From Salmonella enterica subsp. houtenae serovar Houten (GTDB lineage Bacteria; Pseudomonadota; Gammaproteobacteria; Enterobacterales; Enterobacteriaceae): a stretch of DNA of 64,000 nucleotides. Each line of letters begins with the position of its first letter. The first letter of the stretch is position 1. The DNA is taken from positions 1,178,001-1,242,000 of the forward strand of contig LS483478.1 in NCBI GenBank assembly GCA_900478215.1, given 5' to 3'. A program made the position numbers and the translations under genes. The notes beneath the pieces were generated by a model. It did not search any database, had not been told where the DNA came from, and saw only the letters and a list, made by a program, of their open reading frames with translations. Positions 19,333 to 28,290 of this stretch are shown piece by piece.

Positions 19333-20523
19333 TTACAACACCTTATGCGGACCGAAGCATTCGTAATGAATGTTTTCGTTATTCACGCCAAGTGAAACCA
19401 ATTGTTTTGCGGCAAACTGCATAAAGCCCACCGGGCCGCAAAGATAGAACTGCATTGCCGGATCGCTGATCGCGGCTTCCAGCTTGCTTAAATCCATCAG
19501 CCCTTCGCTGTCGAAGACGCATTGGGCGCGATCGGCCTCGGTCGGCTCGCGGTACCAGGTATGGGCAGTGAAACGCGGCAGTGTACGGCCCAGTTCGCTC
19601 ACTTCGTCGGCAAACGCATGAACGTCGCCATTCTCCGCCGCGTGGAACCAGTTCACCTGCGCAGTATGTTGTGCTTTCGCCAGCGTATCAAGCATCGCCA
19701 ACATCGGCGTCTGGCCGACGCCAGCGGAAATCAGCGAAACGGGGGTATCAGCGGCGACATTCATAAAGAAGTCACCCGCCGGCGCGGCCAGATGCACCAC
19801 ATCGCCTACGCTGGCGTGATGGTGTAACCAGTTTGATACCTGGCCGCCGTCTTCACGCTTCACGGCAATACGGTACCCTTTGCCATCGGGTTTACGGGTC
19901 AGTGAATATTGACGGATCTCCTGATGCGCAAAACCTTCCGGCTTCAGCCAGACGCCCAGATACTGCCCGGGACGATATTCCGCCACCGTACCGCCGTCGA
20001 CCGGTTCAAACTCAAAGCTGGTGATCAGCGCGCTACGCGGGGTTTTCGCGACGATGCGGAAGGGGCGCGTGCCTTCCCAGCCGCCGTCTTTGCTGGCGTT
20101 CTCGTGATAAATCTCGGCTTCGCGGTTGATAAAGACGTTAGCCAGTACGCCATAGGCTTTGCCCCACGCGTCCAGCACTTCCTGGCCTGGGTTGAACATT
20201 TCGTCCAGCGTCGCCAGCAGATGCGTCCCGACGATGTTGTACTGCTCCGGCTTAATCTGGAAGCTGGTGTGCTTCTGCGCGATTTTTTCTACCGCCGGCA
20301 GCAGCGCTGGTAAATTTTCGATATTGCTGGCGTAAGCGGCGATAGCGTTAAACAGGGCTTCACGCTGATCGCCGTTACGCTGGTTGCTCATATTGAAGAT
20401 TTCTTTGAGTTCCGGGTTATGCGTAAACATACGGTCGTAGAAGTGGGCGGTCAGTTTCGGTCCTGTTTCAACCAGCAGGGGAATGGTGGCCTTTACTGTA
20501 GCGATGGTTTGTGCGTCAAGCAT
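19333..20523 (-). CDS. hmp: Flavohemoglobin (nitric oxide dioxygenase)
   Basis: The 396-residue protein oxidises NO to nitrate with O2 and NAD(P)H, a main NO defence of Salmonella in macrophages. Residues 1-140 are the globin, with the proximal His in AQKHTSFQI (near 85). An FAD domain follows (RQYSLT). The NAD(P)H domain has GVGQTPM and a C-terminal CGPVGFM...ECFGPH. It is divergent from glyA, with an NsrR site in its promoter. Confidence 0.96.
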   Translation of the reverse strand: MLDAQTIATVKATIPLLVETGPKLTAHFYDRMFTHNPELKEIFNMSNQRNGDQREALFNAIAAYASNIENLPALLPAVEKIAQKHTSFQIKPEQYNIVGTHLLATLDEMFNPGQEVLDAWGKAYGVLANVFINREAEIYHENASKDGGWEGTRPFRIVAKTPRSALITSFEFEPVDGGTVAEYRPGQYLGVWLKPEGFAHQEIRQYSLTRKPDGKGYRIAVKREDGGQVSNWLHHHASVGDVVHLAAPAGDFFMNVAADTPVSLISAGVGQTPMLAMLDTLAKAQHTAQVNWFHAAENGDVHAFADEVSELGRTLPRFTAHTWYREPTEADRAQCVFDSEGLMDLSKLEAAISDPAMQFYLCGPVGFMQFAAKQLVSLGVNNENIHYECFGPHKVL

Positions 20524-20548
20524 ACGTGCTTCCTTTATGTGAAAATCT

Positions 20549-20572
20549 AATGATGTATATCAAATGCATCTT
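20549..20572 (-). promoter_or_regulatory. NsrR operator of hmp
   Basis: On the - strand, AAGATGCATTTGATATACAT followed by CATT is a near-perfect dyad of the known NsrR motif (AAGATGCATTT half-sites). NsrR is a [4Fe-4S] repressor that releases hmp when NO destroys its cluster. Confidence 0.85.
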
Positions 20573-20633
20573 ATAAAAATACCCTTGCTTTGTAAATGGT
20601 TCTTCGCTGCTTTACGTTAGGGTTGTAACAACG

Positions 20634-20646
20634 TGAAAAATCTGCA
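20634..20646 (+). promoter_or_regulatory. Candidate MetR site in the hmp-glyA region
   Basis: TGAAAAATCTGCA fits TGAA-N5-TTCA with one mismatch. MetR with homocysteine is known to activate glyA and influence hmp in enterics. A single degenerate match is weak evidence. Confidence 0.4.
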
Positions 20647-20715
20647 TCACAAAGCTGAAAAGAAATCCGTTGAAATTCGTCAGGTTCTCGTTCAGGAAAC
20701 CCTTATCTGACGCAC

Positions 20716-20731
20716 AGGTAAACGTTTGCGT
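20716..20731. promoter_or_regulatory. PurR operator of glyA
   Basis: AGGTAAACGTTTGCGT matches the PurR consensus except at two or three left-arm positions and resembles the E. coli glyA operator. A -10-like TATACT lies downstream at 20773-20778. Confidence 0.75.
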
Positions 20732-20847
20732 AAAAACCTTTGTCAAGACCTGTTATCGACGAATGATTCGGTTATACTGTTCGCCGTTGTCCCACGGACT
20801 GCCTTTTCAGGCACAAATTTTATTGTTAGCTGAGTCAGGAGATGCGG

Positions 20848-22101
20848 ATGTTAAAGCGTGAAATGAACATTGCCGATTATGATGCCGAATTGTGGCAGGC
20901 TATGGAGCAGGAAAAAGTACGTCAGGAAGAGCACATCGAACTGATCGCCTCCGAAAACTACACCAGCCCGCGCGTGATGCAGGCGCAGGGGTCTCAGCTA
21001 ACCAATAAATATGCTGAAGGATATCCGGGCAAGCGCTACTACGGCGGTTGCGAATACGTTGATATCGTAGAGCAACTGGCGATTGACCGCGCGAAAGCAC
21101 TCTTTGGTGCCGACTACGCTAACGTGCAGCCGCACTCTGGTTCTCAGGCTAACTTCGCGGTTTACACCGCTCTGCTACAGCCGGGCGATACCGTTCTGGG
21201 CATGAACCTGGCACAGGGCGGCCACCTGACTCACGGCTCTCCGGTTAACTTCTCCGGTAAACTGTACAACATCATTCCTTACGGTATTGATGAGTCCGGT
21301 AAAATTGACTACGACGATATGGCGAAGCAGGCCAAAGAGCACAAACCGAAGATGATTATCGGTGGCTTCTCTGCTTATTCCGGTATCGTTGACTGGGCAA
21401 GAATGCGTGAAATTGCCGACAGTATCGGCGCGTATCTGTTCGTTGATATGGCGCACGTTGCGGGCCTGATTGCCGCAGGCGTTTACCCGAACCCGGTTCC
21501 CCATGCGCATGTGGTCACTACCACCACGCACAAAACGCTGGCAGGTCCGCGCGGCGGCCTGATCCTGGCGAAAGGCGGCGACGAAGAGCTGTACAAAAAA
21601 CTGAACTCCGCCGTTTTCCCAAGCGCGCAGGGCGGCCCGCTGATGCACGTTATCGCGGCGAAAGCCGTGGCGCTGAAAGAAGCGATGGAGCCAGAGTTCA
21701 AAGTTTACCAGCAGCAGGTCGCGAAAAACGCCAAAGCGATGGTAGAAGTGTTCCTGAATCGCGGTTACAAAGTGGTGTCTGGCGGTACTGAAAACCACCT
21801 GTTCCTGTTGGACCTGGTGGATAAAAACCTGACCGGTAAAGAAGCCGACGCCGCGCTGGGTCGTGCTAACATCACGGTGAACAAAAACAGCGTGCCGAAC
21901 GATCCGAAGAGCCCGTTTGTCACCTCCGGCATTCGTATCGGTTCTCCGGCAGTCACTCGTCGCGGCTTTAAAGAAGCAGAAGTGAAAGAGCTGGCTGGCT
22001 GGATGTGCGACGTGCTGGACAACATCAATGATGAAGCGGTCATTGAGCGCGTGAAGGGCAAAGTGCTGGATATTTGCGCCCGCTTCCCGGTTTACGCGTA
22101 A
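20848..22101 (+). CDS. glyA: Serine hydroxymethyltransferase
   Basis: The 417-residue PLP enzyme interconverts serine and glycine and supplies methylene-tetrahydrofolate. The start at 20848 (MLKREMNIADYD) has caggag 7 nt upstream and matches E. coli. The cofactor lysine is in TTTTHKTLAGPRGG (near 229), and SGSQ (97-100) binds PLP phosphate. Residue 123 is Gln (LAQGGHLTHG) where E. coli has His; the PLP-stacking His126 is kept. Purine (PurR) and methionine (MetR) control are suggested by the upstream sites. Confidence 0.97.
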   Translation: MLKREMNIADYDAELWQAMEQEKVRQEEHIELIASENYTSPRVMQAQGSQLTNKYAEGYPGKRYYGGCEYVDIVEQLAIDRAKALFGADYANVQPHSGSQANFAVYTALLQPGDTVLGMNLAQGGHLTHGSPVNFSGKLYNIIPYGIDESGKIDYDDMAKQAKEHKPKMIIGGFSAYSGIVDWARMREIADSIGAYLFVDMAHVAGLIAAGVYPNPVPHAHVVTTTTHKTLAGPRGGLILAKGGDEELYKKLNSAVFPSAQGGPLMHVIAAKAVALKEAMEPEFKVYQQQVAKNAKAMVEVFLNRGYKVVSGGTENHLFLLDLVDKNLTGKEADAALGRANITVNKNSVPNDPKSPFVTSGIRIGSPAVTRRGFKEAEVKELAGWMCDVLDNINDEAVIERVKGKVLDICARFPVYA

Positions 22102-22129
22102 GCGCTTGTGTTGTGAAAATGACCCGATG

Positions 22130-22196
22130 GCGCTGTGTCTGTCGGGCATTACTTATGCGCCATAACGTGACCTCGCCGGAAGCTATTACCCGGCGG
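22130..22196. repeat. Palindromic REP-like sequence after glyA
   Basis: Two short inverted repeats lie here: TGGCGC...GCGCCA and CGCCGG...CCGGCG (22174-22195). They occupy the glyA-hcaT gap and may stabilise the glyA mRNA 3' end. No clear U-run follows. Confidence 0.35.
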
Positions 22197-22291
22197 CGTT
22201 GCCGTTTGAACTTCTCCCTCCGCTTGTTAACCTTATCCTTGCCAGCGCAACCGTTTATCGCCAGACTGGCGCCTCCAAACGGGAGGGAGTC

Positions 22292-23431
22292 ATGGCATTG
22301 TATTCCACGCGCTGGCTGGCGCTCAGTTATTTCACCTACTTCTTTAGTTACGGTATTTTTCTGCCATTCTGGAGCGTCTGGCTCAAAGGTCTTGGGCTAA
22401 CGCCGGAAACCATCGGTCTTCTGCTGGGCGTGGGTCTGGTCGCGCGTTTTCTCGGTAGTCTGCTCATTGCTCCTCGCGTAAGCGATCCTTCGCGGTTGAT
22501 CTCCGCGCTGCGCGTACTGGCATTGCTGACGCTGGTATTTGCGCTGGCATTTTGGGCAGGAACGCATGTCGCATGGCTAATGGTGGTGATGGTCGGGTTT
22601 AACCTCTTCTTTTCACCACTGGTGCCGCTGACCGATGCGCTGGCCAATACCTGGCAAAAGCAAATTATCCTGGACTATGGTCGGGTGCGGCTGTGGGGGT
22701 CTATCGCTTTCGTGATAGGGTCGGCGCTGACCGGTAAGCTGGTGAGTTTATACGATTACCAGGCGATTCTGGCGCTACTGACGCTCGGCGTCGCCTCGAT
22801 GTTGCTGGGCATGTTGTTACGTCCCAGCGTGCCGCCGCAGGGGGAAAGCCGTCAGCAGGAGAGCGCAGGCTGGCCCGCCTGGCGCACGCTGGTGGCACAA
22901 AGCTGGCGTTTTCTGACCTGCGTCTGTTTGCTGCAAGGGGCGCACGCCGCCTACTACGGTTTTAGCGCCATATACTGGCAGGGGGCTGGCTATTCAGCGT
23001 CGGCGGTCGGCTATTTATGGTCGTTGGGCGTGGTGGCGGAAGTGATCATTTTCGCCCTGAGTAAAAAGCTATTTCGCCGGTTTAGCGCCCGCGACTTGCT
23101 GTTGCTTTCCGCCGTATGCGGGGTGGTACGCTGGGGGCTGATGGGCTGGAGTACGGCGCTACCATGGCTGATTGTGATACAAATCCTGCACTGTGGAACG
23201 TTTACCGTTTGCCATTTGGCCGCCATGCGCTATATCGCTGCGCGTCAGGGAAGCGAGGTGATTCGTTTGCAGGCCGTCTATTCCGCTGTGGCGATGGGCG
23301 GCAGCATCGCTATTATGACGGTATTTGCCGGTTTTCTGTATCAACATCTGGGCGGCGGCGTATTCTGGATCATGGCACTGGTGGCATTGCCCGCTATCTT
23401 CCTTCGACCCAAAGTGGTTGCCGCGTCATGA
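22292..23431 (+). CDS. hcaT: Putative 3-phenylpropionic acid transporter HcaT (MFS)
   Basis: The 379-residue major facilitator protein has about 12 hydrophobic helices and is nearly identical to E. coli HcaT. It is assigned to phenylpropionate uptake by association with the hca genes in E. coli, which are not next to it here. The start at 22292 (MALYSTRWLAL) has ggaggg just upstream. Its 3' end overlaps csiE (opposite strand) by 6 bp. Confidence 0.9.
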   Translation: MALYSTRWLALSYFTYFFSYGIFLPFWSVWLKGLGLTPETIGLLLGVGLVARFLGSLLIAPRVSDPSRLISALRVLALLTLVFALAFWAGTHVAWLMVVMVGFNLFFSPLVPLTDALANTWQKQIILDYGRVRLWGSIAFVIGSALTGKLVSLYDYQAILALLTLGVASMLLGMLLRPSVPPQGESRQQESAGWPAWRTLVAQSWRFLTCVCLLQGAHAAYYGFSAIYWQGAGYSASAVGYLWSLGVVAEVIIFALSKKLFRRFSARDLLLLSAVCGVVRWGLMGWSTALPWLIVIQILHCGTFTVCHLAAMRYIAARQGSEVIRLQAVYSAVAMGGSIAIMTVFAGFLYQHLGGGVFWIMALVALPAIFLRPKVVAAS

Positions 23432-24703
23432 TTCCAGGATCTTGCGGATCTGTTGCTGCTGGTGCGCTGTGAGGGCGCGATCCGCATGAATTAACGGCGG
23501 TGAGAAGAGCGGTAGCGGCGTGGCGTAAGGGGTAACAATCAGCGCTACGCCGCGCGGGCATCCCTCTTTTTGAAACACCTGGGTCGATACCCGTCTGATA
23601 TTAAGCGGCAATAGGGTCAGTTCACGCAGTTGCTGCTCAATATACGTCTCCAGCGCATCATTTTTATCCGCTAACAATACGATCTGTTTCTCATGCAAAT
23701 CGTTATCCTGCATCAGCCAGGCGCCGAAAATCACTGCCACCAGTCCCGTCTCTTCCTCAGAAAAGTGGACACCATATTCGGCTTCAAACCCGGCGAGCGC
23801 CTCACGTGTGGTGCGTACCAGACGCGGATAAAGACGGTTAAACTCTTCCGGAAGCGTATTATCGATGCCAATCGTGAATAAACTTCGGTTCAGCGCCTGG
23901 GCGAGATGGACATACAGCTGATCGTTAAGCCCTTGTTCGTCGCTGAAGCGTACGTTCCCTTTTTCTCGAAAAAGCAGCACCAGCCGCGCCACCTCCAGTC
24001 GCAGTTTCTGCGCCCGTTGATGCGTGTCGCGAATCGGGTCGGGGAGGCGAATCATTGAAAACAGTAACGCCATAAACAGCGCTTCGTTCAGCGGTGCGGC
24101 CTGCATCACGTGGCGCTGCCAGTGACGGCCAATTTCCTGGGCAAGCGGATATTCCGCACACGACTGCGCCCAAATCTGCTGCACAGGGTTGAATACCGGG
24201 GTGGTGCCGGCATGGTGTTGTAGCAGGCAATACTGTAAAAAGAGACGCAGGAACTGCACGTCGCGATTTTCAAACGGTTTTTGCAACCGGCGGGCGCACA
24301 GATTGATGAGCGCGTGCAGATTAATATCGTCATACAGCGGACGCGCGATACCGCGCTGCTTTAGCGCGTTTTTTAAGGCCGGGGTAAACTGTTGCGTGAC
24401 AAAGGTCGGGCATAAACGCAGGCCGCGCCTGAGCCAGTGTAAAAGGCAAAGGCGCTGATCGAGTGCTGTACCTTCGATCCGATAGCAACCGTTCTGGCAT
24501 GTCGTGATGGCGAGGCGATGATAGCGCTGGATCTCCAGGCTTGTCTCAGTGATATCCTCACGGGCAATATCATCATCAACGCCATTAAGCGCGCTGAAGA
24601 TTTCCACCGTGGCAGTTGGCTCCGGCTGGAAAAGCGTCAGCAATACCTGGCAGCGGCGCTGGGGAGCGGAAAGTACAGATGGTGGGGCAATCGTCGGCAT
24701 CAT
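23426..24703 (-). CDS. csiE: Stationary-phase-inducible protein CsiE
   Basis: The 425-residue protein matches E. coli CsiE, which is induced under carbon starvation by sigma-S and cAMP-CRP. It looks like a degenerate transcriptional antiterminator/PRD regulator: an N-terminal helix-turn-helix-like part (about 15-75) and two PRD-like regions. Its molecular role is unknown. It is divergent from the metal-transport pair and overlaps the 3' end of hcaT. Confidence 0.92.
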   Translation of the reverse strand: MMPTIAPPSVLSAPQRRCQVLLTLFQPEPTATVEIFSALNGVDDDIAREDITETSLEIQRYHRLAITTCQNGCYRIEGTALDQRLCLLHWLRRGLRLCPTFVTQQFTPALKNALKQRGIARPLYDDINLHALINLCARRLQKPFENRDVQFLRLFLQYCLLQHHAGTTPVFNPVQQIWAQSCAEYPLAQEIGRHWQRHVMQAAPLNEALFMALLFSMIRLPDPIRDTHQRAQKLRLEVARLVLLFREKGNVRFSDEQGLNDQLYVHLAQALNRSLFTIGIDNTLPEEFNRLYPRLVRTTREALAGFEAEYGVHFSEEETGLVAVIFGAWLMQDNDLHEKQIVLLADKNDALETYIEQQLRELTLLPLNIRRVSTQVFQKEGCPRGVALIVTPYATPLPLFSPPLIHADRALTAHQQQQIRKILES

Positions 24704-24754
24704 CTGTCAGGTCTCCCGTTAGTTTGTCTGGTAAGGATAGCTAAAGTTTGCGAG

Positions 24755-24779
24755 TGAAAAATGTTATAAGCGTGCTTTT
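24755..24779. promoter_or_regulatory. Possible Zur half-site before the ZevA-like gene
   Basis: GTGAAAAATGTTATAA contains one good arm (AATGTTATAA) of the Zur palindrome. The second arm (gcgtgctttta) is poor. Position (about 50-75 bp before the gene) and the likely zinc role of the pair make it worth testing. Confidence 0.3.
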
Positions 24780-24828
24780 AGGCCAGGAATGCTGAGGAGC
24801 GTCACAGAATTTTTATCGCGAGGAACAG

Positions 24829-25467
24829 ATGAAGCCAGTGAAACGCAGCGCCTTAACACTATTTCTCGCTGTTTTATCTTTCGTGGCGGCGGCGCATCCG
24901 CACAGCTTCATCCGTCTGCAAACGCAGGTGGTTAGTGAAAATGAGCAATTTGTGGCGTTAAAAATGCGTTGGGCAATGGACGAGTTGACGTCCGCAGATC
25001 TGCTGTATGACGCCGGAAACGCTGCTCCGGATTCGGAAATATGGAAAAAGCTGGCGGCGGAAGTGATGGCTAACGTACTTGGACAGCACTATTTTACAGA
25101 AGTGTGGCGCAATGGCGCGAAAGTGAAGTTTAAAAACAGGCCGACAGAATACGGTATGACGCGTGAGGCGCATCAGGCGGTACTGACCTTTACGCTGCCG
25201 TTGGCTGAACCGCAGCCGTTAAGCGGTCAGACTTACACCTTTTCAACGTTTGATCCTTCTTATTATGTCGATATGCATTATGACCAGGACAGCGATATCA
25301 CGATGCCGGAACCGCTGCGCGAAAAGTGTCGGATTCAGGTTCATACTCCTGCGCCCGGCGAAGAGACATTACGTTTCGCCCAGTCGCTGGATAAAGAGGA
25401 CGCGCCGCCGGAGGATATGGATTTAGGTAAACAGTTCGCCCAAACGGTGACCTTGCAATGTCAGTAA
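24829..25467 (+). CDS. DUF1007 periplasmic protein, ZevA-like
   Basis: The 212-residue protein has a signal peptide (MKPVKRSALTLFLAVLSFVA, cleaved near AAAHPHS). The mature N-terminus begins HPHSFI, a typical start of DUF1007 proteins and a likely metal-binding end. The FDPSYYVDMHY motif near 141 is also family-typical. In Haemophilus the DUF1007 protein ZevA works with the NicO-family ZevB in zinc acquisition. Here it overlaps a NicO gene by 10 bp, giving the same pair. The metal cannot be decided from sequence. Confidence 0.8.
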   Translation: MKPVKRSALTLFLAVLSFVAAAHPHSFIRLQTQVVSENEQFVALKMRWAMDELTSADLLYDAGNAAPDSEIWKKLAAEVMANVLGQHYFTEVWRNGAKVKFKNRPTEYGMTREAHQAVLTFTLPLAEPQPLSGQTYTFSTFDPSYYVDMHYDQDSDITMPEPLREKCRIQVHTPAPGEETLRFAQSLDKEDAPPEDMDLGKQFAQTVTLQCQ

Positions 25468-26444
25468 TTTTTTCTCAACGCACTCCCGGGCGGCGCTGGC
25501 TATCTCTGTGGCCATTGGCGTTATTACTGCTGCTGATGCTGGTTGGCGGTCTGTGGATATGGCAGGCCTGGCCGCAGGTGATGTTGAAAAGCGCTCTTTG
25601 GCAGCGGGAAGTGAATCAGCAGTTGAGCGCGCTGCTTAACGCGGTGGCGACGCATCCTGAGCGAGCGGGCGGATCGTTGCTTCTGCTAAGTTTTATGTAT
25701 GGCGTGCTTCATGCGCTGGGGCCGGGACACGGCAAAGTGGTGATCGCGACATGGCTGGCGACGCATCCTTCGAAGCTGAAATCAAGTATCGTGTTAACTC
25801 TCGCCGCCGCGTTATTGCAGGGGCTGGTGGCTATCGGGGTGGTGGTGGGAGTGCTGACCGTATTGCAGCTTCCGGCAAGGCAGTTACATCTGAGCGGCTT
25901 CTGGCTGGAAAAGGGGAGCTATGCGTTAGTTGGCGGGCTGGGCATCTTGCTGTGCTGGCGGGCCATAAAAAGGTTACGCGCGCTGCTACGTAAACCTGGG
26001 TTTATCGCTTTTACGCCGCGCCATGTTCACCATGAAAAATGCGGCTGCGGACATCAGCATTTACCGACGCAGGAACAACTACATAGCGGCGATGACTGGC
26101 GCGCGCGACTCATGATCGTGCTGTCTATGGGGATGCGACCCTGTTCCGGCGCGATAATGGTGCTGTTATTCAGTAAAGTGATTGGCGTTTTTAGCTGGGG
26201 AATGGCGTCGGTACTGGCGATGGCGGCGGGAACCTCGCTAACGATTACCTCGCTGGCGCTGCTGGTACACACTTTTCGTGCTCTGGCGGTGAAACTCAGT
26301 GGAAACAAAGCGCCTGCGTTATGGCGGCAGGTAGGCTGGTCAACGCTGGCGTTGGCCGGAGGGGTAATACTGCTTGTCGCGGCGCTGGTCATGTGGTTTA
26401 GCGTGCCGCAGCCTGTGGGTGGGCTGCGGTCATGGCGTGGTTGA
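25458..26444 (+). CDS. NicO-family metal transporter, ZevB/RcnA-like
   Basis: The 328-residue inner-membrane protein has about seven hydrophobic helices and the NicO motif HALGPGHGKVVIATW near residue 90. A second motif is MGMRPCSGAIMVLLFS. Between helices lies a His/Cys-rich loop (HVHHEKCGCGHQH, about 190-204), a probable metal-binding site. NicO members move Ni, Co or Zn; pairing with DUF1007 points to a ZevAB-like system. Direction of transport is not certain from sequence. Confidence 0.8.
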   Translation: MSVIFSQRTPGRRWLSLWPLALLLLLMLVGGLWIWQAWPQVMLKSALWQREVNQQLSALLNAVATHPERAGGSLLLLSFMYGVLHALGPGHGKVVIATWLATHPSKLKSSIVLTLAAALLQGLVAIGVVVGVLTVLQLPARQLHLSGFWLEKGSYALVGGLGILLCWRAIKRLRALLRKPGFIAFTPRHVHHEKCGCGHQHLPTQEQLHSGDDWRARLMIVLSMGMRPCSGAIMVLLFSKVIGVFSWGMASVLAMAAGTSLTITSLALLVHTFRALAVKLSGNKAPALWRQVGWSTLALAGGVILLVAALVMWFSVPQPVGGLRSWRG

Positions 26445-27458
26445 TTAGTGCCCGGCGGGTTTGAGATGCATCCGCGCGACGGATTCGTCTTCGGCCCAGT
26501 AAATTCGTTCGGCGACCATCGCTTCCGGATTGAGCTGAACGCCGCGCAGCACCCGTTCTTTAAAGCGCAGATAGCCGCCTTTGTCGATCAGATGGCCCAT
26601 ATGCAGATAGATCGGTTTTCCGCCGAGCATCTCTTTTTCAAATTCATACAGGTTAACGATCACCTGCTTGATTACGTCTTCAGTCACCCAGTTGAGGAAG
26701 AGCTTGCCGACGCGCGGCGTTTTTTTACTGGTGCGTCCGCCCAGGCGGACTTGCCAGAGCTGATCCGGTTTACGTTGCCAGGCCAGCGTCGGGCAGGCCA
26801 GCACGCACTCGCCGCAGCCGATACAGGCGGACTCTTCTTTGACTGCTTTGCCGTTCTTCAGCGCCAGGCAGCCTACCGCGTGGTGACTACAGGCCTTCAT
26901 GCAGGCGCCGCAGCCGATACAGCGATCGGCAGTGAAGCGCATTTTCGCCACGCCAATAATTCCCAGATCGGCCATTGACGCTTTCGCGCAGTCATTCGGG
27001 CAGCCGACAATCACCGTTTTGAGATGATAGGGGCTGGGATAGACCAGTTTTTCAAGACGACGGGACAGACCGGTCGTGTCAGTGTTGGCTTTCTGGCAAA
27101 TGCGGTTCCCTTGACAGGCGACAATATTTCGCCCGCCAATAGCGAGATAGCCCGCTTTGGTATCCTCAATCTGGACGTCGCACAGTTCTATTTCAATTTC
27201 GCGAAGAAACGGCTCCAGCGCAGCGTTCACATTGTCGATATCTTCGTAACGGATACCCGGCATCGCCAGCTTCTGGCGGGTAGTGAGGTGGATTTGTCCG
27301 TTGCCCCAGGTTTCGGCGATGTCACGCGCCACCGTCAGCAAATGCGCAGGTAAAATACCGCCGGGAATGCGGACGCTGATCATGGCTTCGCCGCGCACTT
27401 TTGACAGGCGATATTCGTTTTTCGCACGGGCTTTAATGATATCAATATCAATGCTCAT
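26445..27458 (-). CDS. asrC: Anaerobic sulfite reductase subunit C (siroheme subunit)
   Basis: The 337-residue catalytic subunit reduces sulfite to sulfide. Siroheme/[4Fe-4S] ligand motifs CQGNRIC and CPNDCAKA bracket residues about 130-170. Two ferredoxin motifs follow (CIGCGACMKAC, CIGCGECVLAC). The start at 27458 (MSIDIDIIKAR) has aaggag upstream. It is the last gene of asrABC, 10 bp after asrB. AsrABC is a Salmonella trait absent from E. coli K-12. Confidence 0.95.
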   Translation of the reverse strand: MSIDIDIIKARAKNEYRLSKVRGEAMISVRIPGGILPAHLLTVARDIAETWGNGQIHLTTRQKLAMPGIRYEDIDNVNAALEPFLREIEIELCDVQIEDTKAGYLAIGGRNIVACQGNRICQKANTDTTGLSRRLEKLVYPSPYHLKTVIVGCPNDCAKASMADLGIIGVAKMRFTADRCIGCGACMKACSHHAVGCLALKNGKAVKEESACIGCGECVLACPTLAWQRKPDQLWQVRLGGRTSKKTPRVGKLFLNWVTEDVIKQVIVNLYEFEKEMLGGKPIYLHMGHLIDKGGYLRFKERVLRGVQLNPEAMVAERIYWAEDESVARMHLKPAGH

Positions 27459-27468
27459 GATGTTCTCC

Positions 27469-28287
27469 TTAATCGGCAAAACGTTGCGCGACGGCGTAGT
27501 TAAATATCGGGCCGTCGGTGCAGACATACACTTCGCCCATACGGCAATGGCCGCACTTCCCGACGGAGCAGGCCATCCGGCGTTCGTAGTCCACCCAGAT
27601 TTGCTCGGGCTTTAGCCCTTTTTGCAGCAGCATTTTTACGGTAAAGGTAATCATTATTGGCGGCCCAACGACGATGGCCTGCATGGTGTCGATATCGCTA
27701 AGCGCCATGTCGGCAAGCCTGTCGGTCACCCGGCCAATCTGGTAACGGTCATCAGCCTCGCCTTCATCCAGCGTGAGCACCAGGTTATGTTTGCCGCGCC
27801 ACGTCGCCATTTCTTCTTTGTACAGCACGCAGTCGCGATTTTTATAGCCGAGAATCATATCCAGTTGACCAATTTCCTGGGGATTCTCAACGAAATAGCG
27901 CATTAAGCCTTTCACCGGCGCGACGCCCGTGCCGCCTGCGACAACCAGTAAGGGTTTATGACGCAGCGTATCGACCGGATAGCCATTGCCATAGCAGCCA
28001 CGTAGCCATACGTTGTCGCCTTCTTTCAGCGTAAAGAGGGCGCTGGTCACTTTTCCGACATTACGAATCAGCAGATCTATCCAGCCGTCGCCGTAGTCGG
28101 AAACGGAGATGGGCGCTTCGCCGACACGCGGCAGCGACACTTCAACAAATTGCCCCCAGTGCGCGGGAAAATCGACGGCCACGCGGAAATTCCACTCCAG
28201 CGGCGTGTGGCGCGTAATACTGAGGATGCGGTACGCCGCAGGCAGCAAACTGTGCTGCGGTTTATCATGACAGGAACAATGTGACAT
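27469..28287 (-). CDS. asrB: Anaerobic sulfite reductase subunit B (flavoprotein)
   Basis: The 272-residue protein passes electrons from NADH toward AsrA/AsrC. It has a ferredoxin-NADP reductase fold: an FAD part (about 20-105), an NAD part starting GGTGVAPVKGL, and a C-terminal 2Fe-2S Cys cluster CSVGKCGHCRMG...C as in dihydroorotate dehydrogenase electron-transfer subunits. It sits 3 bp after asrA. Confidence 0.94.
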   Translation of the reverse strand: MSHCSCHDKPQHSLLPAAYRILSITRHTPLEWNFRVAVDFPAHWGQFVEVSLPRVGEAPISVSDYGDGWIDLLIRNVGKVTSALFTLKEGDNVWLRGCYGNGYPVDTLRHKPLLVVAGGTGVAPVKGLMRYFVENPQEIGQLDMILGYKNRDCVLYKEEMATWRGKHNLVLTLDEGEADDRYQIGRVTDRLADMALSDIDTMQAIVVGPPIMITFTVKMLLQKGLKPEQIWVDYERRMACSVGKCGHCRMGEVYVCTDGPIFNYAVAQRFAD

Positions 28288-28290
28288 GCG

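Noticed and set aside
21211..21230. GlyA Gln123 in place of E. coli His, suspected active-site change
   Set aside because: The PLP-stacking His126 and folate-contacting residues around it are unchanged, and I believe Gln here is normal for Salmonella, so it is probably neutral.
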